A stretch of DNA of 64,000 nucleotides from Desulfuromusa sp. (GTDB lineage: Bacteria; Desulfobacterota; Desulfuromonadia; Desulfuromonadales; Geopsychrobacteraceae): positions 146,957-210,956 of the forward strand of contig JADGEB010000001.1 of NCBI GenBank assembly GCA_016744595.1, in the 5' to 3' direction. The notes under the pieces were generated by a model. The model saw nothing but the letters and a program-made list of their open reading frames with translations, made no database searches and was not told the DNA's origin. The number at the start of each line of letters is the position of its first letter. The first letter of the stretch is position 1. The translations under genes were made by a program, and so were the position numbers. Positions 29,062 through 37,005 of this stretch are shown here, one piece after another.

Positions 29062-30372
29062 ATGATTGTTTTTCGATTTTTTTTCTTGTTGATGTTTTTA
29101 GTTCTTATCTCTCAGGGTAGTTTTGCGGCAGAGAGGCGAACACCGATTGTTGATGCGGTTGCCAAGGCACGCGATGCCGTTGTTAATATCCGTACTGAAG
29201 AGCTGGTTCAACGGCGAAATAGTCCTTTTTTTGGTTTTGGGGATTCAATTTTTGAGCAGTTTTTCCAGGGTATGTTACCAACACGTAGTTATAAGACCCA
29301 ATCCCTTGGATCTGGGGTTGTGATAGATTCAGAAGGGCATATTCTGACCAATGCTCATGTCGTCGATAAAGCTTCGAAAATATATATTGCTCTGTCAGAT
29401 AAGCAGCTTGAGTTGGAAGCAGAGCTGATCGGTAAAGATAATAAGATTGATTTAGCAATTCTAAAAATCGTTGAACCCGGAGAATATCCCTTTTTGCCAC
29501 CAGCCCGATCCGATGACCTGATGCTAGGAGAAACGATTATTGCTATTGGCAATCCTCTTGGTCTAGGCCACTCGATTACTACCGGGATTGTCAGCTCTTT
29601 GAAGCGACGCATACAGATTGATCAACAGTCATCTTCGATATTTATTCAGTCTGATGCTCTGATTAATCCGGGCAATTCTGGTGGCCCTTTGATTAATATC
29701 AATGGCGAACTGATTGGAATCAATACCGCTATTGCAAGACAGGCACAGGGAATTGGCTTTTCTGTACCAATTAACACCGCTAAGCGTGTCCTTGGTGACC
29801 TGATCGATTATGGTCGGGTGCGACGTGGTTTTCTTGGCGTTCTTGTCGGGGAGGTCAGCCCTTCGTTTGTCCGTTCTTTTGGGGGTGGTGGAGTGCTGAT
29901 CGAGGAAGTCCAATCTCAGTCTCCTGCCCAACAATCGGGATTATCTGAAGCGGATGTTGTTTTGTCTATTGATAGTATTCCGGTTTCTTCACCAGAGCAC
30001 TATCATTCATTGTTGCAAAGTTACACGCCGGGAGATAGCCTCAATTTTACGGTATTACGTGGGCTGCAACAGTTGAAAAAAACGGCGGTACTATCGCCAT
30101 TGCCGGAAGGATATGAATTGGCATATACTCGCCGGGTTTTTGGTTTTGAACTTCGGCAGAACAAAAATGGTCTAGTGATTGATAAGGTTATTGATGATTC
30201 TGCTGCCAAGCGGGTTGGAGTCAAGCGCGGTGATCAGATTGTTAAAGTCGAAGATGTCAAAGTTGAAACAATGTCTGAGTATGAACAAGCTATTGAGTAT
30301 CGCCTCGGTCGTCGACCACTGACTTTTACTGTGGTGAGAGATAATGTTGGTTATTTGATTGAATTGCCTTAA
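29062..30372 (+). CDS. HtrA/DegP-family periplasmic serine protease
   Basis: This 436-residue exported protease with two PDZ domains degrades or refolds damaged envelope proteins. A signal peptide ends near residue 23 (SFAAE). The catalytic triad is intact: His in LTNAHVVD, Asp in NKIDLAILKI and Ser in NPGNSGGPL. PDZ 1 covers about 250-340 and PDZ 2 about 345-430. It starts 12 bases after the sigma-54 activator gene and probably belongs to the same operon, which suggests that the two-component pair may respond to envelope stress. Confidence 0.93.
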   Translation: MIVFRFFFLLMFLVLISQGSFAAERRTPIVDAVAKARDAVVNIRTEELVQRRNSPFFGFGDSIFEQFFQGMLPTRSYKTQSLGSGVVIDSEGHILTNAHVVDKASKIYIALSDKQLELEAELIGKDNKIDLAILKIVEPGEYPFLPPARSDDLMLGETIIAIGNPLGLGHSITTGIVSSLKRRIQIDQQSSSIFIQSDALINPGNSGGPLININGELIGINTAIARQAQGIGFSVPINTAKRVLGDLIDYGRVRRGFLGVLVGEVSPSFVRSFGGGGVLIEEVQSQSPAQQSGLSEADVVLSIDSIPVSSPEHYHSLLQSYTPGDSLNFTVLRGLQQLKKTAVLSPLPEGYELAYTRRVFGFELRQNKNGLVIDKVIDDSAAKRVGVKRGDQIVKVEDVKVETMSEYEQAIEYRLGRRPLTFTVVRDNVGYLIELP

Positions 30373-30382
30373 AGGAATGAAG

Positions 30383-30922
30383 ATGAATCAGTTTAGAATG
30401 GTAAAGTTAGGCGTTGTATTTCTCCTTACAGTTTTATTATTGACTAGTTGTGATAATTCTATATCAGAGCCACAGGTTTCCAAGCAGGTCGGTTCGGTTG
30501 AAAATGTCGCTCCTGATTTTACTTTAACTGATATGAACGGGCAGCAAGTCAGCTTATCTCAATTTCGTGGCAAAGTTGTTATTCTCAATTTCTGGGCAAC
30601 CTGGTGCCCGCCCTGTCGGGAAGAGATGCCTTCAATGGAACAACTTTATCGAGATTATAAAGATAAGGGGCTAGTTATGTTGGCAGTCAACGTAGAAGAA
30701 AATGGTAAAAAGGCTGTGGAGAAGTTTTTGAAAAAAAATCCACACAGCTTTCCAATTCTTCTTGATACTGAAAATGTTGCCCAGAACACCTATGGTGTCT
30801 TCCGTTTTCCTGAAAGTTTTATTATTGATCAGAACGGGTTTGTGGTCGAAAAAATTATTGGTGGGCGTGATTGGACCTCAGGTCAAACATTTAAGATAAT
30901 TAAGTTTTTGCTGAACGGGTGA
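30383..30922 (+). CDS. TlpA/ResA-like thiol-disulfide lipoprotein
   Basis: This 179-residue membrane-anchored thioredoxin-fold protein is likely a reductant for periplasmic disulfides, for example in cytochrome c maturation. The lipobox LLTSC sits near residue 25, after a hydrophobic signal. The active site is CPPC in WATWCPPCREEMP, and the cis-Pro region reads YGVFRFPESFII. The start is the ATG at 30383, six bases after AAAGGA; another ATG at 30377 is in frame. It begins 10 bases after htrA and is probably cotranscribed with it. Confidence 0.88.
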   Translation: MNQFRMVKLGVVFLLTVLLLTSCDNSISEPQVSKQVGSVENVAPDFTLTDMNGQQVSLSQFRGKVVILNFWATWCPPCREEMPSMEQLYRDYKDKGLVMLAVNVEENGKKAVEKFLKKNPHSFPILLDTENVAQNTYGVFRFPESFIIDQNGFVVEKIIGGRDWTSGQTFKIIKFLLNG

Positions 30923-31211
30923 TAATATTTCTGAAGTTGTTCTGGATGTTGGCACTGACGTCACAATCTGGATAGCATTTACTTCTTGTTGCCCCCTCTG
31001 TCGGATCAATATTGGCTGCTATGCTGGCAATTGCTGCAGGTAGTTCAGATAGGGGTTGATAACGACATGCTCTTGTTGGCTAGCTGTTCTACGGGACTCG
31101 GTCTGCTATTTTTTAGCTCCGGGTTCTTGTTTTATTCCTTTCTTGGATTGATTGATAGTTTCAAAAAGCATATCCATACCGGTTCTATCTGCAACTTACA
31201 CCGATTTCTCC
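30923..31211. other. Stretch without a confident gene, with possible minus-strand gene remnant
   Basis: No convincing gene is seen between the tlpA-like stop and the fur promoter. One minus-strand frame reads MQTSAQDIENDIQKLKDGER near 31279-31220. After one in-frame TAA it reads TGMDMLFETINQSKKG near 31170-31125, then meets two TAG codons. The Lys/Glu-rich composition looks protein-like and may be a decayed gene, but the first part overlaps the fur start. A plus-strand open frame of 83 codons in the same place has no ribosome site and is probably its shadow. Confidence 0.2.
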
Positions 31212-31256
31212 TTGATCTTTCTTTCTCCATCCTTTAGCTTCTGAATGTCATTTTCA
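31212..31256 (+). promoter_or_regulatory. Candidate fur promoter with adjoining Fur box
   Basis: TTGATC (31212-31217), a 17-base spacer and TAGCTT (31235-31240) form a plausible promoter. Immediately after it, TGAATGTCATTTTCA (31242-31256) agrees with the inverted-repeat form TGAAAATNATTTTCA of Fur sites in 12-13 of 15 positions. It lies across the expected start of transcription, so binding would repress fur and any readthrough into feoB. Confidence 0.5.
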
Positions 31257-31277
31257 ATATCCTGAGCGGAGGTTTGC

Positions 31278-31715
31278 ATGATGGATCGGATTTCTGTATT
31301 TAACGAATATGTACGTCGTAAGGGGCTGAAAAATACTAACCAGAGAATGGTCATTCTCGAAACATTTCTAGGGTCAAAATCCCATTATTCCACCGAAGAT
31401 CTTTACATGAAACTTCGTAAGGAGTATCCCAAAATTGGCTATGCAACAGTTCATCGAACTCTGAAGTTATTTGCTGAATGTGGAATTGCCATTGAACTGA
31501 ATTTTGGCGATGGACAAACCCGCTTTGAACCCTTGATCGCCGATCAACATCATGATCATTTGGTTTGTACAAGCTGTGGTCTGATTGTCGAATTCACAGA
31601 AACCCGCATAGAAAGACTTCAAGAGCAGATTGCTTCTCAGTATAATTTTAAAATTGAAAGACATCGCCATGAACTGTATGGCCTTTGTTCCGATTGTGCC
31701 AAAAAACAGGGTTAG
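31278..31715 (+). CDS. fur: Fur-family metal-responsive repressor
   Basis: This 145-residue regulator contains a winged helix (about 10-80, with the family segment TNQRMVILETFL) and a metal-binding C-terminal half (DQHHDHLVCTSCGLIVEF, RHRHELYGLCSDC). Both CxxC pairs for structural zinc are present, and the HHDH cluster of Fur is complete. The ATG at 31278 follows GGAGG by five bases; the next ATG three bases on is also possible. Placement just upstream of feoB supports iron rather than peroxide sensing, although PerR cannot be ruled out. A Fur box overlaps its own promoter. Confidence 0.9.
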   Translation: MMDRISVFNEYVRRKGLKNTNQRMVILETFLGSKSHYSTEDLYMKLRKEYPKIGYATVHRTLKLFAECGIAIELNFGDGQTRFEPLIADQHHDHLVCTSCGLIVEFTETRIERLQEQIASQYNFKIERHRHELYGLCSDCAKKQG

Positions 31716-31746
31716 ATCCTCCTATTGTCAGAAAGCTTAAAGTTTT

Positions 31747-33705
31747 ATGTCAGATCAGCAAGCCTCGTTTCCAAAAGTAGTTTTGGTCGGAAATCCAAAT
31801 GTAGGTAAGAGTGTTGTTTTTAACGCTCTTACTGGAGCCTATACCACAGTGTCAAATTATCCAGGCACTTCGGTGGAAGTCTCCCGTGGACATTGTCAGA
31901 TAACAGACCGCCGTTATGAAATACTTGACACTCCCGGCATGTATTCAATGATGCCAATTACTGAAGAGGAGCGTGTTGCCAGAAGAATTCTTTTAACTGA
32001 AGATCCACACGCCGTTGTCCATGTCATTGATGCGCGGAATCTTGAGCGGATGCTGCCAATGACTCTGCAATTAATTGAAGCGGGATTGCCGGTCATTCTG
32101 GTTGTAAATATCCTTGATGAAGCTGAGCGCTTGGGGATCAAACTGGATCTCGATCTGTTACAGAGGAATCTTGGGATACCGGTTATTGGTGCGGTGATGA
32201 AGCGTAAAATTGGTTTGGAAGAATTGTGCCAAGCTATCTCCAATTACGCTATGGTTCCCTATAAACCGTTTGTCTATGCCCAGGATCTTGAGCAGGATAT
32301 TGAAAATATTATTAAATTGATTCACGGCGATTATCGACTGAGTCTTCGGGCTACTTGTATTCTGCTTATGCAGAAAGATGATGATATCCAAAAAATAGTA
32401 ACAGAAAAAGAGACCGAAGATGACTATCGACAGTTGCTTGAAACAACCCGCGAGATTTCTTTTCGTCGCAGAGCTGATTTGCATTTACAAATCAGTCTGG
32501 AACGAAGAAAAGTCTGTAAGCAAATGCTCAAAGATGTAGTAACCCAAACTGTCAATGAGACCGAACCCTTTTCAGAAAAACTTTCTATTTGGATGATGAA
32601 CCCATTGACTGGAACACCAATTTTGCTTCTGGTTATCTATTTCGGCCTTTATGAATTTGTCGGTGGTTTTGGTGCTGGAACTCTGGTTGATTTTCTCGAA
32701 GGGAATTTGTTTGAAAATTATATTAACCCCCCGGTTGTTAATTTTGCTGAAAAATACCTGACTGCTGACTGGTTGTTTGAGCTGGTTGCTGGCGAATATG
32801 GGCTTTGGACGCTGGGTATCCGCTATGCAGTTGCTTTAGTTCTGCCAATTGTCGGTACTTTTTTCCTGATTTTTTCACTATTGGAAGATAGCGGATATTT
32901 TCCACGGCTGGCTCTGTTGGTTGATCGATTGTTTAAAAAAATTGGATTGTCAGGTCGTGCCGTTATTCCGATTGTTCTTGGTTTTGGTTGCGACACGATG
33001 GCAACGCTGGTCACGCGTACTCTTGAGACAAAACGTGAACGGATTATCGCTACAATGCTATTGGCGCTAGCTATTCCCTGTAGTGCACAACTGGGAGTTA
33101 TATTGGGGTTGTTATCAGCGGTACCGAATGCGTTGTTTGTTTGGACGGTATTTCTGCTATTGCTATTTTTGATGATTGGATTTCTGGCTGCAAAGGTACT
33201 ACCAGGGGATAGCCCTGTTTTTTATATGGAAATTCCCCCACTAAGATTACCTCAACTGCGGAATGTGATGGTTAAAACTCTGACTCGAATGCAGAGTTAT
33301 TTTGTCGAAATTCTCCCTTTATTCCTGTTCGCCTCGGTGGTTCTCTGGGCTGGCAAAATGACCGGGACCTTGGGAAATGTAATTAATGTTTTTTCTCCAA
33401 TCGTTAAGGCAATCGGATTGCCTGTTGAAGTTACCACCGCGTTTGTTTTTGGTTTTTTCCGCCGCGACTTTGGTGCTGCTGGACTTTATGATTTGCAGAC
33501 ATCTGGGTTGTTGTCTGCGGCGCAATTGACAGTCGCAGCAGTGACCTTAACCTTGTTTGTTCCATGTGTTGCCCAGTTTTTAGTGATGATCAAAGAACGT
33601 GGTTTCAGGGTTGCTGCAATCATATTTGCTTTTGTTACGGTTATGGCTTTCTCATCGGGGTGGTTTCTTAATAAGTTTCTTCTTACCACCGGCTTGTTGG
33701 CGTGA
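31747..33705 (+). CDS. feoB: Ferrous iron transporter FeoB
   Basis: This 652-residue inner-membrane protein takes up Fe(II). The N-terminal G domain has G1 GNPNVGKS, the switch TVSNYPGTSVE and G3 DTPGMYS. The G4 motif reads NILDEAE rather than the usual NMxD. The membrane part has the two gate regions with the Cys of GFGCDTMATLVTRTL and of AIPCSAQLG, and the FFRRDFGAAGL segment. It is shorter than E. coli FeoB (773) but within the range of the family. It starts 31 bases after fur, and its stop overlaps the start of the Cys-rich gene. Confidence 0.95.
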   Translation: MSDQQASFPKVVLVGNPNVGKSVVFNALTGAYTTVSNYPGTSVEVSRGHCQITDRRYEILDTPGMYSMMPITEEERVARRILLTEDPHAVVHVIDARNLERMLPMTLQLIEAGLPVILVVNILDEAERLGIKLDLDLLQRNLGIPVIGAVMKRKIGLEELCQAISNYAMVPYKPFVYAQDLEQDIENIIKLIHGDYRLSLRATCILLMQKDDDIQKIVTEKETEDDYRQLLETTREISFRRRADLHLQISLERRKVCKQMLKDVVTQTVNETEPFSEKLSIWMMNPLTGTPILLLVIYFGLYEFVGGFGAGTLVDFLEGNLFENYINPPVVNFAEKYLTADWLFELVAGEYGLWTLGIRYAVALVLPIVGTFFLIFSLLEDSGYFPRLALLVDRLFKKIGLSGRAVIPIVLGFGCDTMATLVTRTLETKRERIIATMLLALAIPCSAQLGVILGLLSAVPNALFVWTVFLLLLFLMIGFLAAKVLPGDSPVFYMEIPPLRLPQLRNVMVKTLTRMQSYFVEILPLFLFASVVLWAGKMTGTLGNVINVFSPIVKAIGLPVEVTTAFVFGFFRRDFGAAGLYDLQTSGLLSAAQLTVAAVTLTLFVPCVAQFLVMIKERGFRVAAIIFAFVTVMAFSSGWFLNKFLLTTGLLA

Positions 33706-33890
33706 ACTGTGGCTTTTGTCATAGGGAAATAGAGGAAGTAGTAGGAGCTCCATCTGGTGGAAAGAACTGTGGAGCCTGTCTGGGCGGATGTCATAAAATT
33801 CATTGTTCCTATTGCGGTTATGCTAATCCCGTTCCAGGCAGATTTTTAGGTCGATTCTTGCGAAATAAAGAAGATCTCACGAAGAAATAA
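33702..33890 (+). CDS. Small Cys-rich protein coupled to feoB
   Basis: This 62-residue protein starts at a GTG that overlaps the feoB stop. It has seven cysteines: Cys3 and Cys6 (CGFC), Cys23, Cys26 and Cys30 (CGACLGGC), and Cys35 and Cys38 (CSYC), plus His31 and His34. The C-terminus is basic. The spacing suggests two metal-binding knuckles, for zinc or iron, or an Fe-S site. It does not resemble FeoC, which has a winged helix, and it lacks the membrane segment of the known FeoB-associated Cys-rich proteins. A role in FeoB maturation or sensing is an inference from coupling. Confidence 0.75.
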   Translation: MNCGFCHREIEEVVGAPSGGKNCGACLGGCHKIHCSYCGYANPVPGRFLGRFLRNKEDLTKK

Positions 33891-33904
33891 AAGGATGAAT
33901 AACC

Positions 33905-34561
33905 ATGGAACGACTTTCAGAAAAAGCGGAAGAAATTCTTGAATCGCTCTGGGTAATGACGGTTGAGGGGGACAATGTTGGCTGTTTGCTCACATCCCTT
34001 AAGGTTAACCCCAATTCGGAGGAGCTGGTTGAATTAATTCATAGGTCTTATGTTGAAATTAGAGGTGACCGGGTCTGTTTGCGCAAAGAAGGACGTCCTG
34101 AAGCGCAGATGACGGTTCGCAGACATCGTCTGGCTGAGCGTTTAACCATGGATATTCTTGGTATATCGGGGGATGAAGGAAACGAGCACGCCTGTGAATT
34201 TGAACATTTGTTGCGGCAGGGAGTTGATGTTAAACTTTGCACTTTGCTGAATCACCCCACTACCTGTCCACATGGTAATCCTATCCCTCCTGGCGAATGT
34301 TGTATTGAGGCGCGGCAACAGGGTGAACCAGGAATTGTCGCCCTCACTGAATTGAAATCTGGTGAGTCAGGAGAAATAGCTTATTTAGCTGCAAGTGACG
34401 ATAAGAAGATGCAGAAGCTGATGAGCATGGGGGTTTTGCCGGGGAGTCAATTGCTTCTTGTTCAGAAATTTCCCAGTTACATATTCAAGGTAGGAAACTC
34501 ACAATTTGCCGTAGATGATATGTTGGCTAGAGAGATACATATCCGTCGAGAAGTGAAATAA
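33905..34561 (+). CDS. DtxR-type iron regulator fused to a FeoA domain
   Basis: This 218-residue protein combines two domains. The first 145 residues resemble DtxR/IdeR: a divergent winged helix, the dimerisation helix HRLAERLTMDILG, the metal-site segment HACEFEH (aligning with the Cys102, Glu105 and His106 site of DtxR) and LNHPTTCPHGNPIPPGEC. The last 75 residues are a FeoA-type SH3 domain (LKSGESGEIAYLA, MGVLPGSQLLL). No separate feoA exists nearby, so this fusion may supply FeoA function while sensing iron. The HTH recognition helix is poorly conserved, so DNA binding is not certain. It starts 14 bases after the Cys-rich gene. Confidence 0.85.
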   Translation: MERLSEKAEEILESLWVMTVEGDNVGCLLTSLKVNPNSEELVELIHRSYVEIRGDRVCLRKEGRPEAQMTVRRHRLAERLTMDILGISGDEGNEHACEFEHLLRQGVDVKLCTLLNHPTTCPHGNPIPPGECCIEARQQGEPGIVALTELKSGESGEIAYLAASDDKKMQKLMSMGVLPGSQLLLVQKFPSYIFKVGNSQFAVDDMLAREIHIRREVK

Positions 34562-34650
34562 AGCGCAAAAAAAGTAAAGAGTCTAAATGATTTTTTGGAC
34601 AATACAATTGGCTGCTCAAGGAACGTTCATTGGTTACTGAAGGAGGCTTC

Positions 34651-37005
34651 TTGTCTTCATCGTCTTCGCTAAAAAGTAAACTTCTTATCATTGATGATAG
34701 CGCCATAAATTTGGATCTCCTGGTTTCATCGCTGGGGGACATGTATGATTTACGCACCGCCATTGATGGCAAGATAGCTTTAACTCTGATTGCTGAAGGG
34801 TTTTGTCCAGACCTTATTTTACTTGATATTATGATGCCGGGGATGGATGGCTATGAAGTTTGTCGACGTCTTAAATCAGATAAATCAACTCAGTATATTC
34901 CTATTATCTTCTTAACTTCCTTGAGTAATGAAGAAGATGAAGAGAAGGGCTTGAACCTTGGGGTTGCTGACTATATTACCAAGCCTTTTAAGCCTGCGAT
35001 TCTCAAACTGCGGATACGAACCCAGTTGGAGTTGAAACAACACCGGGATCAATTGCAGAAGCTGGTGGATAAAAAGATTTCAGAGTTGACCTCGATTCAA
35101 AAAAAGAAGCAGAAAACGGAGGCTTTATTACAAAGCGTCCTTATTTCTGCTCCGGTTGCTATTGGCTTTATTGTCAAGCAAAGAATCGTGTGGGCGAACC
35201 AAAAAACAGCTGATATCACAGGTTATACTTGCACAGAACTTGAAGGCCAGCCGTTCCGCGTACTGTATCCCTCTGATGTGGCGAATGACGAATTTTCTCA
35301 GAGGTGTTCAGTGGTACAAGAATCTGGAACTAGCTCCTTTGATACTACCTGGAGAACAAAACGTGGTATAGCCATTGATGTGCATGTCAATACCGCAGCT
35401 GTGGATCAGATGAACTTTGCTGCCGGCATTATTTTTGTGGCATTGGATATTACTGCACGAAAGCAAGCTGAAGAAGCGCTACTACTGTCAGAAAATAAGT
35501 TTTCTCGACTTTTTAAGCTCAGTCCTGACGCAATTTCCTTAACACGTGTAACAGATGGAACCTGTATTGATATCAACCAGGGATTTAGCAAAATTTTAGG
35601 GTGGCAGGAAGAAGAAGTTATTGGTCGTAGTCTTCTTGATTTTGGGATCTGGTGTCGTGATGGCGATTGGGATCGAGTGGTCTCTGACTTGGGGACTCAT
35701 GGAGAAGTTAATGACTTGGAGGTGTTTTTTCAACGTAAAGAGGGGAACCTCATTGTCGGACTTTATTCTGCCAGGTTAATACAAATCAGCGGTGATGATT
35801 GCATTTTATCAATAATGAGAGACATCACTGAACAGAAAAAATCTGAAAATGAGATCATCAAGTCCAAGGAGGAATGGGAAACAACCTTTGATGCCATGTC
35901 TGATATGGTTTCGATTTTTGATAGAAATATGCGGATTGTTCGAGCGAACAAAGCTACGCATGATTTTTTTGGTGCCGATTATGGACAACTAACTGGCCAA
36001 ACGTGTTGTGATGTGTTTTGGGCATCATCCGAAGCTTGCCTTGGATGCTCTCTGCCAAAAGCAATCAAAAATGGGGAAAAACAAACCGAAATCATCAGCT
36101 ACACTATCTCCGATAAAGCTCTGCTGGTAACAACTTCGCCCATTCCTAATGAGAGTGGACAAGCTGAGTATTATGTTCATATTGCCAGAGATATTAGTGA
36201 ACAACGGCAGCTTGAAAAAAAGGCTAGCCGTGCTAGCCGTTTAGCATCACTGGGTGAGTTAGCAGCTGGAGTTGCCCACGAAATTAATAACCCGAATGCT
36301 TTGATCCTATACAATAGCGATATTCTTGATCCTATCGTCAGAGATATCCTCCGCTATTTCAAAGAAAATCCACCTGCGGATTCAGGGCAGTTATTTGGTG
36401 GATTACCTTACCGAGATGTTACTCAGGAAGTTCCGATCCTGTTTCCAGCTATCCATGATTCTGCTCAACGGATCAAACGTATTGTCAATGATTTACGTGA
36501 TTTTTCTTGTCAGGACAGTTCGTATATCGATGAAGCTGTTGATCTGAATCGTGTCGTTCAAGCTGCTGTGCGCTTGGTAAACAACACTATCAAAAAGGCA
36601 ACAAATCATTTTACCCTGAATCTGGCTGAGACTTTGCCTGCTTTCATGGGAATTTCGGGTCGTCTTGATCAGGTTATTATTAATTTATTGCTGAATGCTT
36701 GTCAGGCGCTTGAAAACTGTTCCCAGAAAATATCACTGACAACAGTTTATGACGCAGATATCGATCAAATCCTGGTGATCGTTACAGATGAAGGGCAAGG
36801 TATGTCTGTAGAAGATATGGAACATATACTTGAGCCTTTTGTCACGACAAAGCGGGATCAGGGGGGGACAGGTTTAGGTCTTTCTGTCTCAGCTCGGATA
36901 GTCAAAGAACATCATGGGACATTGAAGTTTGCGTCTGTTCTTGGTCAGGGAACGACTGCAACAATCAGTTTGCCAACGTGCAAAGAGGACAATCATGTCA
37001 GCTAA
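34651..37005 (+). CDS. Hybrid histidine kinase: receiver, three PAS, HisKA, HATPase
   Basis: This is a soluble kinase of about 784 residues. The order is receiver (about 10-125, ILLDIMMPGMDG), coiled coil, PAS 1 (about 150-270), PAS 2 (275-395), PAS 3 (405-520), HisKA (H-box LAAGVAHEINNPNALI near 540) and HATPase (INLLLNACQAL, DEGQGMS, GGTGLGLSV). PAS 3 carries cysteines in TCCDVFW and ACLGCSLP. The start is uncertain: a TTG at 34651 follows AGGAGG closely, and a TTG at 34630 would add seven residues. It overlaps the next gene, a sigma-54 activator, by 11 bases, so the two are a pair. Confidence 0.87.
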   Translation: MSSSSSLKSKLLIIDDSAINLDLLVSSLGDMYDLRTAIDGKIALTLIAEGFCPDLILLDIMMPGMDGYEVCRRLKSDKSTQYIPIIFLTSLSNEEDEEKGLNLGVADYITKPFKPAILKLRIRTQLELKQHRDQLQKLVDKKISELTSIQKKKQKTEALLQSVLISAPVAIGFIVKQRIVWANQKTADITGYTCTELEGQPFRVLYPSDVANDEFSQRCSVVQESGTSSFDTTWRTKRGIAIDVHVNTAAVDQMNFAAGIIFVALDITARKQAEEALLLSENKFSRLFKLSPDAISLTRVTDGTCIDINQGFSKILGWQEEEVIGRSLLDFGIWCRDGDWDRVVSDLGTHGEVNDLEVFFQRKEGNLIVGLYSARLIQISGDDCILSIMRDITEQKKSENEIIKSKEEWETTFDAMSDMVSIFDRNMRIVRANKATHDFFGADYGQLTGQTCCDVFWASSEACLGCSLPKAIKNGEKQTEIISYTISDKALLVTTSPIPNESGQAEYYVHIARDISEQRQLEKKASRASRLASLGELAAGVAHEINNPNALILYNSDILDPIVRDILRYFKENPPADSGQLFGGLPYRDVTQEVPILFPAIHDSAQRIKRIVNDLRDFSCQDSSYIDEAVDLNRVVQAAVRLVNNTIKKATNHFTLNLAETLPAFMGISGRLDQVIINLLLNACQALENCSQKISLTTVYDADIDQILVIVTDEGQGMSVEDMEHILEPFVTTKRDQGGTGLGLSVSARIVKEHHGTLKFASVLGQGTTATISLPTCKEDNHVS

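Noticed and set aside
30986..31237. 83-codon plus-strand open frame between tlpA-like and fur
   Set aside because: It starts with TTG, lacks a ribosome site and has no recognisable domain.
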